Of a DNA stretch of 13,355 nt, positions 1 to 5,942 are shown one piece after another. Positions within the stretch are counted from its first letter, which is position 1. Each line of letters opens with the position of its first letter. The position numbers were made by a program, and so were the translations under genes. Source of the DNA: Caldifarciminota bacterium (GTDB taxonomy: Bacteria; Hydrothermota; Hydrothermia; B15-G9). The notes under the pieces were generated by a model. That model was given only the letters and a program-made list of their open reading frames with translations. It was not told the origin of the DNA and ran no database searches. Location: assembly GCA_027064565.1 (NCBI GenBank), contig JAMOPK010000176.1, forward strand, positions 1-13,355, in the 5' to 3' direction.

Positions 1-552
1 AGGTTGCTTTATATCACGTTGCTTTTGCCATCTTTGCTAATGGCTTTACCGGCCGACGATGTGATACCTCTGCCCAACAGGGATTATTATCCAAGATTGA
101 TTCAGGAGATAAAAAATGCCAAGAAGACGCTGCATATTTTCATGTTTTCAGCCCGTTATTACAGAAAATATAAAGATGACCCTAATTCTTTGTTGCTCAA
201 TGAAATAATTGAAGCGCACAAGAGGGGTGTTGATGTGGTGGTCATCCTTGATGCCTCCTCGTGGAACGTGAGCAACACCCTGAAAAACAAGGAATTCGGC
301 GATAGCCTGAAGTCCGCGGGAGTGGAGGTTCATTACGACCCGATTGACATCACCAGTCACGACAAGCTGATCATCATTGACGATTACATAACTTTTGTTG
401 GATCCCATAACTGGAGCTATTTTGCACTTGCGAGGAACAACGAGGCCTCGGTGTTGATTAAATCCAAAGCGGTGGCTGAGTATTTCGAGAAGCATTTTCA
501 GGATGTGCTGAGGCTTTCCACCGATGATGTGCCAAAGGAGATATTGGAATGA
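1..552 (+). CDS. Secreted single-HKD phospholipase D-like nuclease/phosphodiesterase (5' partial)
   Basis: A phospholipase D superfamily protein with one HKD motif, resembling the Nuc-type endonucleases that dimerise to build one active site from two motifs. With the first TTG (position 4) as residue 1, the motif is H119-x-K121-x4-D126, followed by G133-S134-x-N136, all intact. The first ~17 residues are hydrophobic (LLYITLLLPSLLMALPA) and look like a signal peptide, so it probably acts in the periplasm or outside the cell. The frame is open to the left edge, and the codon before the TTG is Arg, which would give the signal peptide its positive N-terminus. The real start is therefore probably a few codons upstream of the window. 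The stop overlaps the next start (ATGA). The substrate (DNA, RNA or phospholipid) cannot be told from sequence; nuclease is favoured by the short single-motif architecture. Confidence 0.85.
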   Translation, partial: RLLYITLLLPSLLMALPADDVIPLPNRDYYPRLIQEIKNAKKTLHIFMFSARYYRKYKDDPNSLLLNEIIEAHKRGVDVVVILDASSWNVSNTLKNKEFGDSLKSAGVEVHYDPIDITSHDKLIIIDDYITFVGSHNWSYFALARNNEASVLIKSKAVAEYFEKHFQDVLRLSTDDVPKEILE

Positions 553-1439
553 TTAATTTCCTTTTGCTCGCTTTTCTGCTCAATGTTGGGGATACGGTTG
601 CGATCACCATATTGCACACCAATACGATTCACGGGGCAGTCGAGCCTCAACCGGCCACATGGATAAATCCGGATTTTCCACCGCCTGTAGGAGGCGCCGA
701 TGCGGCCCTTGCCGTCATCGATTCCGTCAGAAAAGAGGTGACCTCATCCGGCGGAAAAGTGCTACTTTTGGATGCTGGCGAGGCTGTCGGAGGTGGGCCT
801 GTTGGAGCGTGGTTTGTGGTTGATCCGGTGGTCGATTTCATGAACCGGGCGGGTTACACAGCGATGGAGATCGGCGTTCGAGAGTTAATGATGGGGCCTG
901 ATTCCCTTGCGCTTTTCCGAAAAAACGTGAGTTTTCCTCTACTGGCCTCCAACCTCAGGCTTGGCTCCGATACCCTCCGTTCCCCTGATTATGTCTCCAG
1001 ATACCTCATGCTTGACCTCGATGGTGTGAAGGTTGGCGTGTTCGGGCTCGTCTCCGAGGCCAGCTTCATCTTCATGCCGTTCTGGATGAGGGACGATTAC
1101 TTTTTCACTAAGGAAGTCGAAACGGCGAGGCAGATGGCCAGAAAACTGAAAGACGAAGGGGCCGACATTGTGGTGGCTGTTACCCACATCGGGATGGCAA
1201 GGGATACTATGCTTATCGATTCGGTGCCGGAGATCGATGTCATAGTGGGCGGATTCGATGGCAGAGGGATACGGGAGGCCTATGAGTCGCCTTTCACTCA
1301 CGGGATTGTCATCAGGACTTATGAAAGGCTGACGTCCATAGGGCGGCTCGACCTTTTTTACGACAAAAATGCCCACACCATTGTTGGTTATAAATGGAGA
1401 AGCATATCTCTTTCGCTTGAGGAGGTGGGTGAAGATTGA
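549..1439 (+). CDS. Exported 5'-nucleotidase-like metallophosphatase with degenerate active site
   Basis: This matches the N-terminal metallophosphatase domain of the UshA/CpdB/5'-nucleotidase family: the 'ITILHTN..HG' strand (residues 19-29), 'GGADAAL', 'LLLDAGE' (72-78), 'MNRAGYTAMEIG' (98-109), 'VAVTHIG' (209-215) and 'VIVGG' (231-235). At 296 residues it ends after this domain, so the nucleotide-binding C-terminal domain of full-length enzymes is missing. Ligand positions are altered: HTND-x-HG has become HTNT-x-HG (T26; H28 kept), DAGD is DAGE (E78), GNHE is GVRE (V110, R111), and GGHDH is GGFDG (F236, G238). H213 is kept. Hydrolysis is therefore doubtful and a binding or structural role is possible. 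A short N-terminal hydrophobic stretch (residues 3-13) suggests export. The start has AAGGAG 8 bases upstream and overlaps the upstream stop, so it is probably co-translated with the PLD-like nuclease. Confidence 0.82.
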   Translation: MINFLLLAFLLNVGDTVAITILHTNTIHGAVEPQPATWINPDFPPPVGGADAALAVIDSVRKEVTSSGGKVLLLDAGEAVGGGPVGAWFVVDPVVDFMNRAGYTAMEIGVRELMMGPDSLALFRKNVSFPLLASNLRLGSDTLRSPDYVSRYLMLDLDGVKVGVFGLVSEASFIFMPFWMRDDYFFTKEVETARQMARKLKDEGADIVVAVTHIGMARDTMLIDSVPEIDVIVGGFDGRGIREAYESPFTHGIVIRTYERLTSIGRLDLFYDKNAHTIVGYKWRSISLSLEEVGED

Positions 1440-2089
1440 GCCTGTGGTTCAAAATAGCGCTTTTTGCGGCCGATTCTGCGGCTAAAGTCGGGGCAGAGAG
1501 TAATGGTTCTGTCCCTGTGCGTTCTGTCTGGATGATATGGGTTGGGATAGCAGTGTTGGCGGTGATTGTAGATGTTGTCATTTGTCCTAAGCCAATATCT
1601 TTATGGTATGCAGTAGGAGCTATAGCTGCGTTGATAGCCAGTTTTCTGGGAGTAGGTCTCCTGCTGCAGGGCTTGATTTTTGCAGTTTTTTCTTTTGCTG
1701 CTCTGCTTGTGGCTTCCTACCTTAAAAATTTGAAAACAAGTAAAAGCCTTGAGAACAATGTTATCCCGGAACATGTGAAGAAAAAACTCAAGCTTGAGAA
1801 CATTGTCAATCAGGAAGGGATAGTCGTCAAGACTATTGATCCAGAAAGACATGAGAATGGATTGGTGAAAGTTGCTGGAATCATTTTACCTGCCAGGTCA
1901 TTGAGAAATCAAAAGATTAAGGCGGGCACGGATGTGGTCATCAAAGCGGTGAAACAGAACATGGTTGGTGGATTTGCACAATTCATCGGGGGGACAAACT
2001 CATCGAGATACATTTTGATAGTTATGCCCAAGGAAAAAGTTATCGAAAATGATGTTAAACGTTCAGGAGGCCGGATATGGGACAACTGA
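1436..2089 (+). CDS. nfeD: NfeD family membrane protein
   Basis: An NfeD-type partner of SPFH/stomatin proteins, 217 residues. It has hydrophobic segments at about residues 31-50, 54-77 and 78-96. A soluble C-terminal domain (about 122-205) with the pattern 'NQEGIVVKTIDPERHENGLV' and 'KAGTDVVI' is typical of the NfeD OB-fold. The long ClpP-like protease domain of NfeD1a is absent, so this is the short form. The start is TTG at 1436, supported by GAGGAGGT at 1419-1426 with 9-base spacing and overlap with the previous stop (TTGA). A later in-frame ATG at 1532 has no ribosome site. Residues 1-30 before the first membrane segment are unusually long and rich in Ala/Ser. The gene ends 13 bases inside the next one, an SPFH protein, which is the classical NfeD-stomatin pairing. 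By eye it is more AT-rich than the gene before it. The molecular role (membrane microdomains, envelope stress) is known only in outline. Confidence 0.85.
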   Translation: MSLWFKIALFAADSAAKVGAESNGSVPVRSVWMIWVGIAVLAVIVDVVICPKPISLWYAVGAIAALIASFLGVGLLLQGLIFAVFSFAALLVASYLKNLKTSKSLENNVIPEHVKKKLKLENIVNQEGIVVKTIDPERHENGLVKVAGIILPARSLRNQKIKAGTDVVIKAVKQNMVGGFAQFIGGTNSSRYILIVMPKEKVIENDVKRSGGRIWDN

Positions 2090-3084
2090 TCGGTCTGTTT
2101 GTAATCATTGGCTTAACTGTCGTTTTCATGACACTCATAATAAGGATAGAAGAGGTTCCTGAAGCTCACGTGATGATAGTGGAGAGGTTCAGAACGTTCA
2201 ACAGGATAGCCCCGCCCGGTTTGCATATACTCCTTAAAATTCTCCATGAGGAGCCGAGGAAGGTAACTATCGTTAGGACTGAAACGGTAAAGGGGGAAGA
2301 GAAGCCCGTTTATAGAAAGGTCAAATCTCCATATCTCGACCTCAGGGTGCAGATATTGGACTTCCCTGAAATCACGGCCATTACTCAGGAAAATGTCCCT
2401 CTTATTGTAGATGCTCTTATTTTCTACGAAATAGTGGATCCACTGCTTGCGGCTTATAAGGTAGAAAATATCCCGGATGGCATCGAACAGCTCGCTCAAA
2501 CCAGCCTGAACGAACAGATAGGAAAGGTTAAGCTGGATGAAGCTATCGAGAACAAGACAATGATCGAAAACAATGTTCAGATAGAAGTTCAGAAAAAGGC
2601 AGCCGAATGGGGTATAAAGATAACCAATGTCGAGATACAGAAAATAGTCCCTCCGGAAGAGATGTTGAGCGCGATGGAAGCAGAGGCGATAGCCGAACGG
2701 AAACGTAGAGCGGAGTTTATCGAGGCAGAGACATATCAGGAAGTGGTTAAGAGAAAAGCTGAAGGCGATAAAGAGGCGGCTATCACGAGGGCAGAAGGAG
2801 AGAAACAGGCCGCCATCCTCAAAGCCGAGGGCGAAGCAGAAGCTACAAGGAAACTTGCCGCTGCTGAGGGTGAGGCAATTCGTGCAGTCCTCGAAAAAAT
2901 TGCAACTGCCAGCCCGGATGCCGCTATGCGCTATCTCATGGCCATCAAATACATTGAGGCTTTACATAAGATCGCAGAAGGCAAATCATCGAAAATATTT
3001 TTCCCTGTTGAACTTATGGGGTCTATTGACAGGGTTTCAGAGGTGCTTTACAAAATAACCACCAAAAAGGAGGAACCACGATGA
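2077..3084 (+). CDS. qmcA: SPFH/Band 7 (stomatin/paraslipin-like) membrane protein
   Basis: A 335-residue stomatin/QmcA-type protein. An N-terminal membrane anchor spans about residues 3-22, followed by the Band 7 domain (about 23-200) with 'VPEAHVMIVERFRTFNRIAPPGLH' character. Next comes a charged coiled coil (about 205-280) in which 'AEG' recurs at 11, 11 and 13 residues, as in other SPFH proteins. The C-terminus is 'ASPDAAMRYLMAIKYIEALHKIA', then a short tail. Family members assemble large rings or cages in the membrane and work with NfeD; the upstream overlapping gene is nfeD. The ATG has AGGAGG at 2065-2070 with 6-base spacing. The stop overlaps the next start (ATGA), so the following 53-residue protein is probably made with it. 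The gene symbol is by resemblance; other slipin names would fit. Confidence 0.9.
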   Translation: MGQLIGLFVIIGLTVVFMTLIIRIEEVPEAHVMIVERFRTFNRIAPPGLHILLKILHEEPRKVTIVRTETVKGEEKPVYRKVKSPYLDLRVQILDFPEITAITQENVPLIVDALIFYEIVDPLLAAYKVENIPDGIEQLAQTSLNEQIGKVKLDEAIENKTMIENNVQIEVQKKAAEWGIKITNVEIQKIVPPEEMLSAMEAEAIAERKRRAEFIEAETYQEVVKRKAEGDKEAAITRAEGEKQAAILKAEGEAEATRKLAAAEGEAIRAVLEKIATASPDAAMRYLMAIKYIEALHKIAEGKSSKIFFPVELMGSIDRVSEVLYKITTKKEEPR

Positions 3085-3242
3085 AGGTAGCGGTGAAAGA
3101 AAAGCGCAAGGTTAAAGCTCTTGTTATGCCTACTGAAGTTTATTCTCGCATAGTGGGTTACTATCGTCCGGTTCAGAACTGGAACGAGGGCAAAAAGCAG
3201 GAATTTAAAGAGAGAAAATATGTCGATGTGAAGAAAAATTAA
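3081..3242 (+). CDS. Small glycyl-radical-domain protein resembling the C-terminus of anaerobic ribonucleotide reductase NrdD
   Basis: A complete 53-residue gene. AAGGAGG (3067-3073) lies 7 bases before the ATG, and the start overlaps the SPFH stop by 4 bases, so translation is well supported. Residues 19-46 (EVYSRIVGYYRPVQNWNEGK, then KQEFKERK) match the end of class III anaerobic ribonucleoside-triphosphate reductases, where the Gly in the 'R-[VI]-x-GY' context carries the radical; here this is G26. The ten-stranded catalytic barrel and the Cys-x2-Cys zinc site just before this segment in full NrdD are absent. Short proteins of this kind are often annotated as anaerobic ribonucleotide reductases in genomes of anaerobes. 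It may act as a spare radical-carrying subunit, as YfiD does for pyruvate formate-lyase, or have another role. Both ideas are inference. Confidence 0.75.
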   Translation: MKVAVKEKRKVKALVMPTEVYSRIVGYYRPVQNWNEGKKQEFKERKYVDVKKN

Positions 3243-3246
3243 GGCC

Positions 3247-3639
3247 ATGCCTATCTACGAATACGTTTGCCTCGATTGTGGTAAAAAATTTACCGTGTAT
3301 GTGCTGAATGTCGTTGGGGGGCAAGAAGAGGCCGTTTGTCCTCGTTGCGGAAGCAAAAACGTCAGGAAACTCATTTCGAGGATCAGATATATTGAGTCAG
3401 AGGAAGCGAGGCTTGAGCGACTTGCGGAATCAACTGATATCGAGAACCTTGATCCCAACGACCCCAAAGCCCTTGCTAAGTTCGTGAAAAAGATGGGTCA
3501 GGAGTTGGGCGACGAATTCGGGCCTGAATTCGAGGAGATGGTTGATCGGATAGAGAGCGGCGAACTGGATGGCGAGATATCCGATTCAGGAGAACCATCA
3601 GGTGAAGGGGAAGGTTCTGAACTCGATTCTGAGAGTTGA
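3247..3639 (+). CDS. FmdB-family zinc-ribbon protein
   Basis: The first 48 residues are a typical FmdB/CxxC regulatory zinc ribbon: 'MPIYEYVC' with C8-x2-C11, then C31-x2-C34 and a basic 'KNVRKLISRIRY'. The rest (about 49-130) is unlike the short family members. It is helical and strongly acidic, ending in a low-complexity Glu/Gly/Ser tail (about 100-130). The start follows the preceding stop by 4 bases and has only a weak ribosome site (AAGG, 3241-3244), so it probably relies on translational coupling. FmdB proteins are often called regulators, but their molecular function is not established. A promoter for the tRNA genes begins right after the stop, so this is probably the last gene of its operon, although no terminator hairpin is visible. 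Confidence 0.82.
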   Translation: MPIYEYVCLDCGKKFTVYVLNVVGGQEEAVCPRCGSKNVRKLISRIRYIESEEARLERLAESTDIENLDPNDPKALAKFVKKMGQELGDEFGPEFEEMVDRIESGELDGEISDSGEPSGEGEGSELDSES

Positions 3640-3643
3640 ATTC

Positions 3644-3672
3644 TTGAAGTAAATTTTTGATGCGATTATAAT
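3644..3672 (+). promoter_or_regulatory. Sigma70-type promoter for the tRNA-Cys/tRNA-Leu transcript
   Basis: TTGAAG (3644-3649) and a perfect TATAAT (3667-3672) are separated by 17 bases, the optimal spacing. Transcription would start near 3679-3680, some eight bases before the mature 5' end of tRNA-Cys. It lies directly after the FmdB stop codon. Confidence 0.7.
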
Positions 3673-3687
3673 TCTGACCCAAGTATT

Positions 3688-3760
3688 GGCGGCGTAGCCA
3701 AGTGGCTAAGGCGACGGTTTGCAAAACCGTTATTCCCGGGTTCGAATCCCGGCGCCGCCT
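3688..3760 (+). tRNA. tRNA-Cys (anticodon GCA)
   Basis: A full cloverleaf can be drawn: acceptor GGCGGCG/CGCCGCC, D stem GCC/GGC, anticodon stem ACGGT/ACCGT with loop TTGCAAA (anticodon GCA at 3721-3723), and T stem CCGGG/CCCGG with loop TTCGAAT. The discriminator base is T (U73), the identity element for cysteine tRNAs. CCA is not encoded, so the tail must be added by tRNA nucleotidyltransferase. Confidence 0.96.
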
Positions 3761-3768
3761 TAATTTTT

Positions 3769-3851
3769 GCCCGGGTGGTGGAATGGCAGACACAGGGGAC
3801 TTAAAATCCCCTGGGGGAAACCCCGTGCGGGTTCGAGTCCCGCCCCGGGCA
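3769..3851 (+). tRNA. tRNA-Leu (anticodon TAA)
   Basis: A class II tRNA with acceptor GCCCGGG/CCCGGGC, anticodon stem GGGGA/TCCCC, loop CTTAAAA (anticodon TAA at 3802-3804), a long variable arm with GGGG/CCCC pairing, and T arm GCGGG-TTCGAGT-CCCGC. The discriminator is A73, as usual for Leu. CCA is not encoded. It lies 8 bases after tRNA-Cys and is surely on the same precursor. Confidence 0.96.
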
Positions 3852-3871
3852 TGACAGGAAGATAGATTGCC

Positions 3872-4135
3872 ATGTTGATGAGAAGAACTACCGGAAAGGT
3901 CATAACTGCCATTATCCTCGGAACGCTTGTTGGGGATCTGATAGGCAAGATAATCGGGATGTTCCTGCCGGAAAGCCCGTTGCGGCAACTCCTGATCACT
4001 CACGTTGACATTGGTATAAACTACTTCGAGGTCAATCTCCTGATAGTTGACTTTGGGCTCAAACTCATGATTTCATTCAATTTGCTTTCGATAATTTTTA
4101 TGTTTCTTATGATTTACCTGCTTTACAAATTGTGA
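3872..4135 (+). CDS. Small membrane protein, DUF4321-like
   Basis: An 87-residue protein with two hydrophobic segments (about residues 10-32 and 62-86). The layout is a Gly/Leu-rich first helix ('GKVITAIILGTLVGDLIGKIIG'), a short external loop, a 'INYFEVNLLIVDFGLKLMISFNL' stretch and a second helix ending 'YLLYKL'. This matches the DUF4321 family, which has no known function. ATG at 3872 has AGGAAG about 10 bases upstream; a second ATG at 3878 is possible but less well placed. It starts only 20 bases after tRNA-Leu with no terminator between them, so it is probably transcribed with the tRNAs. The next gene follows its stop by 15 bases. Confidence 0.68.
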   Translation: MLMRRTTGKVITAIILGTLVGDLIGKIIGMFLPESPLRQLLITHVDIGINYFEVNLLIVDFGLKLMISFNLLSIIFMFLMIYLLYKL

Positions 4136-4150
4136 TGAGGGGAATGCGTC

Positions 4151-5092
4151 ATGGATAAAAAAACTGAAAGGTTCTACCTGCTGATTTTGCTTGGGCCAGC
4201 GCTATTTATCCTGCTGGCATTTAAAGTGTTGCCTATACTCCTTGCTTTTAGATTCAGTTTTTATGAGTGGGGAATAGCCGGTGAGAAGGGGTTTGTTGGA
4301 CTTTACAACTATTACCTCCTGCTCCAGGATCCTCTTTTCTGGCGCTCCATGCTGAACACCTTTTACTACGTGCTTTTCACTGTGCCGCTGGCGATAATCA
4401 TCTCAATGTTTTTCGCTATCCTGCTTAACAAGGGCGTCAAAGCGCTTGGAACCTTCCGCACGATTTACTATCTCCCGGTTGTGACCTCCATCGTCGCCGT
4501 CTCCGTTGTGTGGAAATGGCTCTACGACCCTTCGCGCGGGCTGTTCAACTACCTGTTACAGCTTGTGGGGTTGCAGCCTCTCAGGTGGCTTGAAGAACCG
4601 CGCGGTGTGTTCGAGTTGTTGTTGGGAATGAAGCTCCCGCTCCTTCTTAAAGGGCCTTCGCTTGCCCTGTTCTCGTTGAGCATTCTCGGCATCTGGAGAA
4701 GTATAGGCTACAACGTGATAATTTTTCTTGCCGGCCTGAAAAACATCCCAACGGTCTATTACGATGCGGCGAAGGTCGATGGCGCCAGTTCATGGCAGAC
4801 GTTCAAAAACGTGACTCTCCCGCTCCTCTCTCCGACTACTTTCTACGTGATGATCATGACCACAATATCTTCATTCAAAATGTTCGCGCCTGTGTGGACG
4901 ATGACAGGCCCACCGCCCGGTGGCCCATTGCACAGCACGATGGTGATCATCTATTACCTGTTCCAGCGCGGATTTGAGGAATATCAGGTTGGTTATGGCT
5001 CCGCAATCGCTTTCGTGTTCTTCGTAATCATCCTCCTGATAACCATTTTCCAGAAAAAATACAGCGAAAAGAAGGTGTATTATGAGATATAA
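4151..5092 (+). CDS. Carbohydrate ABC transporter permease, MalF/UgpA type
   Basis: An inner-membrane permease of the CUT1 sugar/glycerol-phosphate ABC family, 313 residues with about six membrane segments. The first is at residues 9-32, with 'LLILLGPALFILLAFKVLPI' typical of the family start. The cytoplasmic EAA loop that contacts the ATPase is clear: D205-A-A-x-x-D210-G211-A, then F218 and 'LPLLSP' (223-228); the usual Glu is Asp here. The ATG has GAGGGGA (4137-4143) at 7-base spacing. The gene overlaps the second permease by 11 bases. No substrate-binding protein or ATPase gene lies in the window, so the substrate is unknown; both may be encoded elsewhere. Confidence 0.93.
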   Translation: MDKKTERFYLLILLGPALFILLAFKVLPILLAFRFSFYEWGIAGEKGFVGLYNYYLLLQDPLFWRSMLNTFYYVLFTVPLAIIISMFFAILLNKGVKALGTFRTIYYLPVVTSIVAVSVVWKWLYDPSRGLFNYLLQLVGLQPLRWLEEPRGVFELLLGMKLPLLLKGPSLALFSLSILGIWRSIGYNVIIFLAGLKNIPTVYYDAAKVDGASSWQTFKNVTLPLLSPTTFYVMIMTTISSFKMFAPVWTMTGPPPGGPLHSTMVIIYYLFQRGFEEYQVGYGSAIAFVFFVIILLITIFQKKYSEKKVYYEI

Positions 5093-5915
5093 GATAACGC
5101 GAAAGGTAGAGAGATTTTTGATATACGCCGTTCTTATAGCGGGTGCTGTGTGGATGTTGCTGCCGTTCCTGTGGATGCTGGTCACCTCATTCAAAACTCA
5201 GGCTGATGCCATAAGGATTCCGCCGACATGGATCCCTCATCCATTCACGCTGGAAGGTTACAAACAGGCCTTTACCAAGGTGAATTTTGCCCGCTACATC
5301 TACGTTTCGACGGTAGTGACCCTGTTGAATCTGGTCAGCGTGCTTCTCACCGCTGTGCTGGCAGCTTATGCGTTTTCATGGTTCAAGTTCAAGTGGAGGG
5401 AGACGCTGTTCACCGGCATTATTTCATTGATGATTGTGCCGATCCCGGTCTATGTGGTGCCTCTCTATATCATCGTCCAGAAGCTCAACTGGATTGACAC
5501 CTATTACGCCCTGTTTGTGCCCTGGAGCGTAAACATTTTTGCCATTTTCCTTTTAAGACAGCATTTTCGCAGCATTCCACGCGATTTATACGATGCGGCT
5601 GTCATAGATGGCTGTGGCAGATTGAGATTCTTATGGCAGATAATACTTCCCCTGACAAAGCCCGCTCTCATAACGGTTTCAATTTTCACGATAATTACAA
5701 GCTGGAACTCATTCATGTGGCCCCTGATGGTTACAAACAGCGACAAGATGAGGCCTGTTCAGGTTGGATTGGCCTATTTTGCACAGGGGGAAAGCTCGAA
5801 CTATCCCGCCCTCATGGCGGCTTCTACAATTGCAATTTTGCCCCTTGTCATTCTCTATTTCATCGCCCAGAAGCATATCGTCGAGAGTTATGCCAGAACT
5901 GGCCTTAAAGACTGA
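5082..5915 (+). CDS. Carbohydrate ABC transporter permease, MalG/UgpE type
   Basis: The second CUT1 permease subunit, 277 residues. The N-terminus has the family signature 'WMLLPFLWMLVTSFKT' after the first helix, then 'IPPTWIPHPFTLEGYKQAF'. It has about six membrane segments in total. The EAA loop is D171-A-A-x-x-D176-G177-x5-F followed by 'ILPLTKPAL'. It would pair with the MalF-like subunit upstream to form the translocation channel, driven by a cytoplasmic ATPase not encoded here. It starts inside the previous gene (11-base overlap), preceded by AGAAGGTG. A 27-base gap separates it from the C25 peptidase gene and shows no promoter or terminator. Confidence 0.93.
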   Translation: MRYKITRKVERFLIYAVLIAGAVWMLLPFLWMLVTSFKTQADAIRIPPTWIPHPFTLEGYKQAFTKVNFARYIYVSTVVTLLNLVSVLLTAVLAAYAFSWFKFKWRETLFTGIISLMIVPIPVYVVPLYIIVQKLNWIDTYYALFVPWSVNIFAIFLLRQHFRSIPRDLYDAAVIDGCGRLRFLWQIILPLTKPALITVSIFTIITSWNSFMWPLMVTNSDKMRPVQVGLAYFAQGESSNYPALMAASTIAILPLVILYFIAQKHIVESYARTGLKD

Positions 5916-5942
5916 GCTCTCGCTTACCCTGGGAGGCAAATC

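Noticed and set aside
3081..3242. The idea that the NrdD-like segment is a pseudogene remnant of a full reductase.
   Set aside because: It has its own strong ribosome site, an ATG overlapping the upstream stop, an intact frame and no trace of further nrdD sequence in the upstream gene.
3688..3851. tRNA genes as an integration site for a mobile element.
   Set aside because: No integrase gene or duplicated tRNA 3' end was seen in the window, and the flanking genes look like ordinary chromosomal operons.
3476..4003. A 175-residue open frame on the minus strand covering the end of the FmdB gene and both tRNAs.
   Set aside because: It runs antisense across two clear tRNA genes and the promoter, has no recognisable domain, and its amino-acid make-up is that of a shadow frame.
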